Part shown: positions 1-5,194 of the stretch, in pieces | Layout of the letters: each line of letters starts with the position of its first letter | How positions within the stretch are numbered: the stretch's first letter is position 1 | DNA from: Bacteroidales bacterium Bact_16 | GTDB taxonomy: Bacteria; Bacteroidota; Bacteroidia; Bacteroidales; UBA932 | NCBI GenBank assembly: GCA_001602885.1 | Contig: LUZH01000344.1 | Span: 1-5,194, forward strand | DNA length: 5,194 bases | Direction of reading: 5' to 3' | Notes under the pieces: generated by a model | Databases searched by the model: none | What the model was told of the DNA's origin: nothing | What the model saw: the letters and a program-made list of their open reading frames with translations, nothing else | Translations under genes and position numbers: made by a program

Positions 1-361
1 GTTCATGATCTACCCGATCTACAACGTGCTCAACAAGATGGACAAGTCCTACTCGGAGGCCGCCCAGGACCTGGGCGCGACCCCCTGGCAGGTCTTCTGG
101 AAGGTCACCGTGCCCCTCTCGATGCCCGGCGTGTCCAGCGGCATCCTGATGGTCTTCATGCCCACGGTGAGCACCTTCGCCATCTCGGAGTTCCTGACCA
201 ACAACAAGATCAAGCTCTTCGGTACCATCATCCAGGAGAACATCAATTCCTCGATGTGGAACTACGGAGCTGCACTGGCATTCATCATGCTCATCATCAT
301 CGGCATCAGCACGCTGTTTACCAACGATGAGGAGAAAGAGGCAGAAGGAGGGCTGATCTAG
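1..361 (+). CDS. potB: PotB-type polyamine ABC transporter permease, C-terminal part (5' end outside window)
   Basis: Inner-membrane permease subunit of a spermidine/putrescine ABC importer. The reading frame is open from the window edge (first whole codon at base 2) to the TAG at 359-361, so only about the last 119 residues are seen. They contain the EAA loop that docks on the ATPase PotA (EAAQDLGATPWQVFWK, followed by VPLSMPG), a hydrophobic helix after it, the segment SEFLTNNKIKLFGTIIQ, typical of PotB, and a last membrane helix (about LAFIMLIIIGISTLF) ending in a short acidic cytoplasmic tail. The next gene, potC, starts after one intervening base, so the two are surely co-transcribed and probably translationally coupled. 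The methionine at base 5 is internal, not the start: the PotB family is roughly 280 residues, and the missing part and potA should lie upstream. Assignment to PotB rather than another type I permease rests on this tail pattern and on the potC and potD neighbours. Confidence 0.92.
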   Translation, partial: FMIYPIYNVLNKMDKSYSEAAQDLGATPWQVFWKVTVPLSMPGVSSGILMVFMPTVSTFAISEFLTNNKIKLFGTIIQENINSSMWNYGAALAFIMLIIIGISTLFTNDEEKEAEGGLI

Positions 362-362
362 T

Positions 363-1166
363 ATGAAGAAGTTTTTGGCACAAGCTTATCTGTGGATCCT
401 GCTGGCCCTGCTGTACGCCCCGCTGGTGTTCATCGCGATCTTCTCCTTCACGGAGAGCCGCGTGCTGGGCAACTGGACGGGATTCTCCACCAAGCTGTAT
501 GAAAACCTGTTCTCCGGCAGTATGCAGGGGAGCAACTCGCTGCTCTCCGCCGTGGAGAACACCCTGCTGATCGCCCTGGTGTCCGCTTTCGTCTCGATGG
601 TGCTCGGCACCGTCGCCGCCGTGGGCATCCACAACCTGCGCGGCCGCAAGAAGCAGGCCGTCAGCTTCCTGAACAACATCCCGATGATCAATCCGGACGT
701 CATCACGGGCGTCTCGCTCTTCCTGCTGTTCGTGTTCCTGCACTTCAGCCAGGGCTACCTGACCGTGATCCTGGCGCACATCTCCTTCGGCACGCCCTAC
801 GTCGTGCTGAGCGTGCTTCCGAAGCTCCGGCAGATGAATCCGAACATCTATGAAGCGGCCCTCGACCTCGGCGCCACGCCCAGCCAGGCCCTCTGGAAGG
901 TGCTCGTGCCGCAGCTGCGGCCCGGCATGGTCTCCGGTTTCATCCTGGCGTTCACGATGTCGCTGGACGACTTCGCGGTGACGTTCTTCACCCGCGGCAC
1001 CATCGGTCTGGACACGCTCTCGACCTACATCTACACGGATGCGCGCAAGGGCGGCCTGACCCCCGAGCTGCGGCCGTTGATGACCCTGATTTTCCTGATC
1101 ATCCTTGTCCTGCTGGTCGTGATCAACGTCCGCCAGGCCAAGGCGAACAAATCGACAAGCAAATAA
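363..1166 (+). CDS. potC: PotC, spermidine/putrescine ABC transporter permease
   Basis: Second inner-membrane permease of the polyamine importer, expected to pair with PotB to form the channel above a PotA dimer. The 267 residues are normal for PotC (about 260). Six hydrophobic segments are visible, at about residues 8-29, 64-88, 107-127, 131-152, 188-208 and 238-256. The cytoplasmic EAA loop is at residues 164-188 (EAALDLGATPSQALWK, then VPQLRPG) and closely parallels the PotB loop, as expected for paralogous subunits. The segment SLDDFAVTFFTRG (200-212) is a PotC hallmark. The ATG lies one base after the potB stop. An AGGAGG stretch at 346-351 sits 11 bases upstream, but it also encodes potB residues, so its role as a ribosome site is uncertain. 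potD follows after 7 bases. Family identity is strong; the exact polyamine transported cannot be read from the permease. Confidence 0.95.
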   Translation: MKKFLAQAYLWILLALLYAPLVFIAIFSFTESRVLGNWTGFSTKLYENLFSGSMQGSNSLLSAVENTLLIALVSAFVSMVLGTVAAVGIHNLRGRKKQAVSFLNNIPMINPDVITGVSLFLLFVFLHFSQGYLTVILAHISFGTPYVVLSVLPKLRQMNPNIYEAALDLGATPSQALWKVLVPQLRPGMVSGFILAFTMSLDDFAVTFFTRGTIGLDTLSTYIYTDARKGGLTPELRPLMTLIFLIILVLLVVINVRQAKANKSTSK

Positions 1167-1173
1167 TACAATA

Positions 1174-2469
1174 ATGAAAAAATCTATTATCCTTCTGGCG
1201 GCTGCAGCCCTGCTGAGCGCCTGCGGCCCGGACCGCGGAGAGATCCTGAAAGTGTACAACTGGTCCGACTACATCGACGAGACCGTCATCGAAGAATTCG
1301 AGGAGTGGTATGAGGAGCAGACCGGCGAGCCGGTCAAGGTCATCTACCAGACCTTCGACGTCAACGAGACGATGCTTTCCAAGATCGAGAAGGGACACGA
1401 GGACTACGACGTCGTCTGTCCTTCCGACTACATCATCGAGCGCATGCTCGCGAGCGACCTGCTCCAGCCGATCGACCGCGACTTCGGCCAGACGCCCAAC
1501 TACATCGACGACAACCTCGCCCCGTACATCCGCTCCTGCTTCGACAAGATGATCGGTGGCGGCAAGAACGCCAACGACTATGCCGTCGGCTATATGTGGG
1601 GCACCACCGGTATCCTCTACAACGCCAAGTACGTGACCGAGGAGGAGGCTTCCTCCTGGGACATCCTGCGCAACCCCAAGTTCGCCGACAAGATCTTCAT
1701 CAAGGACTCCGCCCGCGACGTCTTCTCCCAGATCATCTTCTTCCTCCGCCAGGACGACCTGCGCGAAGGCAAGGTGACCGCCGACGAGCTGATGCTCGAT
1801 TCTTCCGACTCCTCCATGGCTGCCGTCGAGCAGTTCATGAAGCAGGTCAAGCCGCTCGTGGCCGGCTGGGAAGCCGATTTCGGCAAGGACCAGATGACCC
1901 AGGAGCGCGGCTGGATCAGCCTGAACTGGAGCGGTGACGGCGTGTGGGCCATCGAAGAGGCCGCCGAGATGGGCGTGGATCTCCGTTATTCCCTCCCGAA
2001 GGAAGGCTTCACCGTCTGGTTCGACGGCTGGGTGATCCCGAAATACGCCCAGAACACCAAAGCCGCCAAGTACTGGATCAACTTCATGAGCCGCCCGGAC
2101 ATCGTGATCCGCAACGTGGACGTGACCGGTTACGTGTCCGTCAGCGGTGCGCCCGAGGTGAAGGAGTATTTCTCCGACGAGGAGAAGTACGCGCCGCTCG
2201 ACCTGTCGTACTTCTTCGGTCCCGATGCGACCGCCGTCTGCGTCGACCCGGTGCTCTATCCGGACCGCGCCGACATCGAGCGCAGCGCCCAGGAGCATGA
2301 CTGGGGCGAGAAGACCCCGGAGCTCGTGGCCATGTGGGGCCGCGTGAAGGGCGAGAACGCCAACGCGATGACGGTCATCGTCATCGGCGTGGTCCTCGCC
2401 GCCATCATCACCCTTGCGCTCGTCCGCCGTTTCGGCAACAAGCGCGGCGGCCGCAAGCGTCGTAAATAG
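1174..2469 (+). CDS. potD: PotD-type polyamine-binding lipoprotein with a C-terminal transmembrane anchor
   Basis: Substrate-binding protein of the polyamine importer. Residues 1-17 are a lipoprotein signal (MKK, a hydrophobic run, lipobox LLSAC), so Cys17 is the likely lipidated residue. The mature part follows the PotD/PotF fold: LKVYNWSDYI (25-34), VIYQTF..NETM (56-67), CPSDYIIERM (82-91), YMWGTTGI (140-147), DSARDVF (178-184), NWSGDGVW (251-258) and FTVWFDGWVIP (279-289). By comparison with E. coli PotD and PotF, W30, W252, D255, W282 and D284 are candidate contacts with the amine. At 431 residues it is longer than E. coli PotD (348). The extra length includes a C-terminal hydrophobic helix (399-417) followed by a tail with nine Arg/Lys in 14 residues, which predicts a second anchor in the inner membrane with the tail inside. 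The start has an A-rich leader (TACAATA) and no Shine-Dalgarno sequence, usual in Bacteroidetes. It is last in the operon. Spermidine versus putrescine preference is not resolved. Confidence 0.94.
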   Translation: MKKSIILLAAAALLSACGPDRGEILKVYNWSDYIDETVIEEFEEWYEEQTGEPVKVIYQTFDVNETMLSKIEKGHEDYDVVCPSDYIIERMLASDLLQPIDRDFGQTPNYIDDNLAPYIRSCFDKMIGGGKNANDYAVGYMWGTTGILYNAKYVTEEEASSWDILRNPKFADKIFIKDSARDVFSQIIFFLRQDDLREGKVTADELMLDSSDSSMAAVEQFMKQVKPLVAGWEADFGKDQMTQERGWISLNWSGDGVWAIEEAAEMGVDLRYSLPKEGFTVWFDGWVIPKYAQNTKAAKYWINFMSRPDIVIRNVDVTGYVSVSGAPEVKEYFSDEEKYAPLDLSYFFGPDATAVCVDPVLYPDRADIERSAQEHDWGEKTPELVAMWGRVKGENANAMTVIVIGVVLAAIITLALVRRFGNKRGGRKRRK

Positions 2470-2472
2470 GCG

Positions 2473-3426
2473 TTAAAGCAGCTTTTCCCGCAAGTGCGAA
2501 AGCATGTCGCGGGTCATAGATTCCAGATTATAGGACGGCGTCCAGCCCCACTCTTTGCGGGCACAGACGTCGTCCATTTTGTTGGGCCAGGAGTCCGCGA
2601 TGGCCTGGCGGACCGGATCCACCTCGTAGCGCATCTTGAAGGTCGGGATGTGCTTGCGGATGGCCTCGTAGACGCCTTCCGGGTCGAAGCTCATCGAAGC
2701 GATGTTGAAGGCGTTGCGGTGCACCAGATAGCGCGGGTCGGCCTCCATCAGCTTGATGGCGGCCTTGATGGCGTCCGGCATGTACATCATGTCGAGATAG
2801 GTGCCGTGCGCGAGCGGGCAAACGAATTCTTCGCCCTTGACGGCGGCGTAGTAGATCTCGACGGCGTAGTCCGTCGTGCCGCCGCCGGGCAGGGTCTTGT
2901 AGGAGATCAGGCCCGGGAAGCGCACCGAGCGCGTGTCCACGCCATATTTATGGAAATAGTAGTCGCTGAGCAGTTCGGTGGCCACCTTGGTCACGCCGTA
3001 CATCGAAGTCGGGCGCTGGATGGTGTCCTGGGGCGTGTTGTCACGCGGGGTGTCCGGCCCGAAGGAGCCGATCGAGGAGGGCGTGAACACGGCGCAGTGC
3101 TTCTCGCGCGCCACTTCCAGGATGTTGATCAGGCCGTTCATCTGGATGTCCCAGGCCTTGAGCGGGAGCCGCTCGGCCGTGGCCGAGAGCAGCGCGGCGA
3201 GGTTGTAGATGGTGTCGATGTCGTATTTGTCCACGATCTCGGCGATCTGCTGCCCGTTGCAGACGTTGGCCTGCTCGGCGGGACCGCTCTCCAGGAGGTC
3301 GCCCGTGGGCGCCGATCCGGGGATGTAGCCGGCGACGATCCGGCCCTGATGATAAATCTTTCTGAGTTGCATCGTCAGCTCCGAGCCGATCTGGCCGGTC
3401 GATCCGATGACGAGTACATTTTTCAT
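2473..3426 (-). CDS. tdh: L-threonine 3-dehydrogenase, short-chain (extended SDR) type
   Basis: Cytoplasmic enzyme that oxidises L-threonine to 2-amino-3-ketobutyrate with NAD+, the first step of threonine degradation to glycine. The 317 residues match the SDR-type enzyme known from Flavobacterium frigidimaris and animals, not the zinc-dependent E. coli Tdh. Visible marks are the nucleotide loop GSTGQIG (8-14), NLAALLSATAE (75-85), PSSIGSFGP (116-124), the catalytic YGVTK (Tyr143, Lys147), PGLIS (171-175), PGGGTTDYAV (180-189), MMYMPDAI (213-220), and DSWPNKMDD with ARKEWGW near the end. The last group separates this subfamily from sugar epimerases. One oddity is that strand 2 ends IVAGYIPG (30-37), lacking the acidic residue that usually grips the NAD ribose. 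The ATG is the first after an in-frame TAA at 3439-3441. It lies 34 bases downstream of a kinase gene on the same strand, so they probably form one transcript. The kbl gene, whose product acts on the Tdh product, is encoded divergently beyond the kinase. Confidence 0.93.
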   Translation of the reverse strand: MKNVLVIGSTGQIGSELTMQLRKIYHQGRIVAGYIPGSAPTGDLLESGPAEQANVCNGQQIAEIVDKYDIDTIYNLAALLSATAERLPLKAWDIQMNGLINILEVAREKHCAVFTPSSIGSFGPDTPRDNTPQDTIQRPTSMYGVTKVATELLSDYYFHKYGVDTRSVRFPGLISYKTLPGGGTTDYAVEIYYAAVKGEEFVCPLAHGTYLDMMYMPDAIKAAIKLMEADPRYLVHRNAFNIASMSFDPEGVYEAIRKHIPTFKMRYEVDPVRQAIADSWPNKMDDVCARKEWGWTPSYNLESMTRDMLSHLREKLL

Positions 3427-3441
3427 CGTAATATCGTTTTA

Positions 3442-3458
3442 GTGTCTGTGGTGTCTGT
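3442..3458. repeat. Two 8-base direct repeats in the kinase-tdh gap
   Basis: GTGTCTGT occurs at 3442-3449 and again at 3451-3458, separated by a single G, which gives a 9-base period. Read in the direction of transcription this is ACAGACAC-C-ACAGACAC, placed just after the kinase stop codon and 15 bases before the tdh start. The repeat itself is exact. Two short copies can arise by chance, and I cannot assign a function; a protein or RNA-binding site controlling tdh translation is possible. Confidence 0.4.
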
Positions 3459-3460
3459 TT

Positions 3461-4528
3461 TCAGAGCGAAGCGATGTACGCTTCCATCGCGGGGACCTGG
3501 TCCATCGCGGCGTGGAACAGCGCCACCTGGTTGCGGGTGCGGACCAGGTTGTGCTCCGGGTACTTGATCTTGTAGTACGTGTCGCCGTTGATGTAGTCCG
3601 TGAAGAAGCGGACGGCCTGCATATAGGGGAAGAGGCAGGCGGCGTAGGAGAGGTTGTCCCGCTCCACGGGCGTCAGGAAGACGCGGGCGGACTCCAGGTA
3701 GCCGCGCGTGAAGGCCTCGAAGATGTCCATCCGGAAGCGGACGCGGTCCACGTGGGGGTCGTCCTCGGCCACGGCGTTGGCGGCCGTCCGGAGGAAATCG
3801 CCGTAGTCCGAGAAGACGAACGAGGGCATCAGCGTGTCCAGGTCGATGACGCAGAGGATGTTGCCGTCGGCGTCGAAGAGCATGTTGTTGACCTTGGTGT
3901 CGCAGTGGCAGATGCGCTTGGGCAGGATGCCTTCGCGGTACATCCGCTCCGCCTTGCACATCTCCTCCTCGTGGGGGAGCAGGTCGGCCAGGATGGCGCG
4001 GACCTCGGGCTCCGCCATCCGGCCCGCGGCGTCGGCCTGCACGGCTTCGTGGAGCTGCCGGGCGCGCAGTTCCATATTGTGGAAATCGGGGATGGTTTCG
4101 CCCAGCTTGTCCGGAATGTCGGACAGCATCGCCTCGAAATGGCCGAAGGCCTTGCCGGCGAAATAGGAGTATTTGGGGTCGACGAGTTCGTAGGTGAATG
4201 CGTCCCGGATGAACACGGAAACGCGCCAGAAGGCCTTGCCGTCGTACCAGTAGCTCTTGCCGGTCTCGCGGCAGGGGAGGAAGGTCAGGACCTTGCGGTC
4301 GATGTCGGGGTCGCCGGCCAGCTTGCGGCGGATGTGCGCCGTGGCGCAGTCGATGTTGTGCTGCAGGAGGTCGACATCCCGGAAGATGGCGTCGTTGATG
4401 CGCTGAAGGACATAATTGTCCGGTCCGTCGGTGACGACGAGCAGGGTGTCGTTGATGAGGCCGTTGCCGAGGGGCTTGATCTCAAGAATATGGCCCTGAA
4501 TATCAAAGTGTTTTAAGATTTCTTCCAT
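3461..4528 (-). CDS. NahK-like sugar 1-kinase of the aminoglycoside phosphotransferase (APH) fold family
   Basis: Probable ATP-dependent small-molecule kinase, most likely phosphorylating the anomeric C1 hydroxyl of an N-acetylhexosamine or related sugar. The 355 residues match the length of Bifidobacterium NahK (about 359) and share its landmarks: the glycine loop with PLGNGLINDT (19-28), YVLQRIN (39-45), WRVSVFI (101-107), the catalytic segment HCDTKVNN (208-215, Asp210 as base), the metal-binding IDLDTLMP (228-235), DYGDFLR (241-247), RFFTDYINGD (307-316) and YPEHNLVRTRNQ (323-334). That last stretch is close to NahK and argues against a true aminoglycoside resistance enzyme. No signal peptide is seen, so it acts in the cytoplasm. 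The ATG is the first after an in-frame stop at 4553-4555. It precedes tdh by 34 bases and shares a divergent promoter region with kbl. The substrate is not certain. Homoserine kinase type II has the same fold and would suit a threonine locus, but the motifs fit NahK better. Confidence 0.85.
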   Translation of the reverse strand: MEEILKHFDIQGHILEIKPLGNGLINDTLLVVTDGPDNYVLQRINDAIFRDVDLLQHNIDCATAHIRRKLAGDPDIDRKVLTFLPCRETGKSYWYDGKAFWRVSVFIRDAFTYELVDPKYSYFAGKAFGHFEAMLSDIPDKLGETIPDFHNMELRARQLHEAVQADAAGRMAEPEVRAILADLLPHEEEMCKAERMYREGILPKRICHCDTKVNNMLFDADGNILCVIDLDTLMPSFVFSDYGDFLRTAANAVAEDDPHVDRVRFRMDIFEAFTRGYLESARVFLTPVERDNLSYAACLFPYMQAVRFFTDYINGDTYYKIKYPEHNLVRTRNQVALFHAAMDQVPAMEAYIASL

Positions 4529-4578
4529 TATGTGGTCAAAAGCAATGCGAAGTTAACCAAAAATCTCCTGATCCGCAA

Positions 4579-4587
4579 CAAAATGTA
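4579..4587 (-). promoter_or_regulatory. Possible -7 element for the kinase-tdh unit
   Basis: On the minus strand these bases read TACATTTTG, one base longer than the Bacteroidetes -7 box TAnnTTTG, or TACATTTT if taken without the insertion. It would start transcription roughly 40 bases before the kinase ATG. I see no clear TTG -33 element at the right distance, so this is only the best candidate in the gap. Confidence 0.25.
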
Positions 4588-4596
4588 AGCAAATGG

Positions 4597-4606
4597 CGGA
4601 AATCCG
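4597..4606. promoter_or_regulatory. Short palindrome, candidate operator between the divergent promoters
   Basis: CGGAAATCCG is an inverted repeat with 4-base arms (CGGA and TCCG) around a two-base centre. It lies about 12 bases upstream of the kbl -7 box, overlapping the place where a -33 element would be, and a further TCCGC at 4572-4576 lies nearby. A regulator bound here could affect both directions. The arms are short and no known operator is recognised. Confidence 0.2.
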
Positions 4607-4618
4607 GGAGAATGTGAC

Positions 4619-4626
4619 TATCTTTG
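4619..4626 (+). promoter_or_regulatory. kbl: Bacteroidetes-type -7 promoter element for kbl
   Basis: TATCTTTG fits the Bacteroidetes primary sigma factor -7 consensus TAnnTTTG exactly. It stands 30 bases before the kbl ATG, giving a short leader of roughly 25 bases that is A-rich and has no Shine-Dalgarno sequence, as usual in this phylum. No good TTG -33 element is found around 4595-4600, which suggests a moderate promoter or one helped by an activator. Confidence 0.65.
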
Positions 4627-4656
4627 TTCAAGAACATAAAACAAACCACATAAGCT

Positions 4657-5194
4657 ATGTACGGAAAGTTTCAATCTTATCTGCAGCAGGAGCTGAAAGC
4701 CATCGACGAAGCCGGCCTCTACAAGCGCGAGCGCACCATCTGCTCGCCGCAGGGCGCCGAAATCACCCTCGCCGACGGCAGCAAGGCCCTGAATTTCTGT
4801 GCCAACAACTATCTCGGCCTCTCCGACAACCCGCGCCTGATCGCCGCCGCCAAGAAGGCGATGGACGAGCGGGGCTTCGGCATGTCCTCCGTCCGCTTCA
4901 TCTGCGGCTGCCAGGACCTGCACCGCGAGCTCGAGAAGGCGATCTCCGCCTATTTCCATACGGACGACACCATCCTCTACGCGGCGTGCTTCGACGCCAA
5001 CGGCGGCGTGTTCGAGCCGCTGCTGACCGCCGACGACGCCATCATCTCCGACGCGCTCAACCACGCCTCCATCATCGACGGTGTGCGCCTCTGCAAGGCC
5101 GTCCGCTACCGCTACGCCAATGCCGACATGGTCGAGCTGGAGAAATGCCTCCAGGAGGCCCAGGCGCAGCGTTTCCGCATCATCGTGACCGACG
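4657..5194 (+). CDS. kbl: Glycine C-acetyltransferase (2-amino-3-ketobutyrate CoA ligase), N-terminal part (3' end outside window)
   Basis: PLP-dependent enzyme that cleaves 2-amino-3-ketobutyrate with CoA to glycine and acetyl-CoA, the step after Tdh. The frame is open from the ATG to the window edge, giving 179 codons of an enzyme usually near 395 residues. The visible part follows E. coli Kbl closely: LNFCANNYLGL (45-55), GFGMSSVRFICG (73-84), YAACFDANGGVFE (108-120), DDAIISDALNHASIIDG (126-142) with His136, expected to stack on the PLP ring, and RYRYANADM (150-158). The PLP-binding lysine lies beyond the edge. The start is the first ATG after an in-frame TAA at 4651-4653 and is preceded by a good -7 promoter box. 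The related enzymes KAS-type AONS (BioF) and ALAS share the fold, but the SVRFICG and SIIDGVRLCKA segments and the nearby tdh support Kbl. Confidence 0.94.
   Translation, partial: MYGKFQSYLQQELKAIDEAGLYKRERTICSPQGAEITLADGSKALNFCANNYLGLSDNPRLIAAAKKAMDERGFGMSSVRFICGCQDLHRELEKAISAYFHTDDTILYAACFDANGGVFEPLLTADDAIISDALNHASIIDGVRLCKAVRYRYANADMVELEKCLQEAQAQRFRIIVTD

Noticed and set aside
346..351. AGGAGG as a Shine-Dalgarno site for potC
   Set aside because: It is 11 bases from the ATG, it encodes Glu-Gly residues of PotB, and Bacteroidetes make little use of Shine-Dalgarno pairing. With a one-base gap, coupling to potB translation explains the start equally well.
640..647. GCGGCCGC palindromes at 640-647 and 2447-2454
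   Set aside because: Both lie inside coding sequence and encode Gly-Arg/Arg-Gly stretches. Two copies in GC-rich DNA need no special explanation.
318..2298. Long open frames on the minus strand opposite potC and potD (318-1259 and 1123-2298)
   Set aside because: They are antisense to clearly conserved genes, have low-complexity translations rich in Arg, Gly, Val, Asp and His, and match no family. GC-rich coding DNA commonly leaves such open frames.
2481..2503. Imperfect hairpin near the potD/tdh junction as a terminator (GCTTT and AAAGC arms with an inner CGC/GCG)
   Set aside because: The stem is broken by a 3-base bulge, it lies inside the tdh coding end, and no T-run follows on the plus strand. 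It is too weak to call.
2473..3426. NDP-sugar epimerase or dehydratase
   Set aside because: Extended SDR enzymes share GxxGxxG and YxxxK, but the NLAALLSATAE, PGGGTTDYAV and DSWP...DD...AR..WGW segments are marks of threonine dehydrogenase, and kbl is nearby.
2494..4516. Long open frames on the plus strand opposite tdh and the kinase (2494-3567 and 3512-4516)
   Set aside because: The translations are compositional shadows full of Val, Gly, Asp, His and Arg, without recognisable domains, and the opposite strand encodes full-length enzymes with intact catalytic motifs.
3461..4528. Aminoglycoside resistance phosphotransferase
   Set aside because: The fold is shared, but the glycine loop, the IDLDTLMP segment and the YPEHNLVRTRNQ segment resemble NahK, and the gene sits in a metabolic locus with no resistance or mobile context.

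Overview
The window looks like ordinary chromosome from a GC-rich member of the Bacteroidales (Bacteroidetes). The evidence is a good match to the Bacteroidetes -7 promoter box (TAnnTTTG, seen as TATCTTTG) upstream of the last gene, A-rich leaders without a Shine-Dalgarno sequence before potD and kbl, and a threonine dehydrogenase of the short-chain (extended SDR) type found in Flavobacterium. Family or genus cannot be fixed from the sequence. No mobile element, RNA gene or CRISPR array is visible.

Left part (1-2469, + strand): the distal end of a polyamine ABC importer operon. It holds the 3' end of potB (permease), a complete potC (second permease) and a complete potD (substrate-binding lipoprotein), packed with gaps of 1 and 7 bases. 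The ATPase gene potA and the rest of potB should lie upstream. PotD is unusual: it has a lipoprotein signal at the N-terminus and also a transmembrane helix with a strongly basic tail at the C-terminus.

Middle part (2473-4528, - strand): a two-gene unit transcribed towards the pot operon. The first gene encodes a kinase of the aminoglycoside phosphotransferase fold that most resembles N-acetylhexosamine 1-kinase (NahK). The second encodes an SDR-type L-threonine 3-dehydrogenase. The tdh stop codon faces the potD stop codon across only 3 bases.

Right part (4529-5194): a 128-base, AT-richer divergent promoter region, followed on the + strand by the first 179 codons of kbl (glycine C-acetyltransferase), which runs off the window.

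Together, Tdh (threonine to 2-amino-3-ketobutyrate, making NADH) and Kbl (2-amino-3-ketobutyrate plus CoA to glycine plus acetyl-CoA) form the complete threonine-to-glycine pathway, arranged divergently with the sugar-kinase-like gene between them. I see no clear new multi-gene system. The points most worth a second look are the doubly anchored PotD, the NahK-like kinase placed in a threonine-degradation locus, and the missing acidic residue in the Tdh cofactor site.
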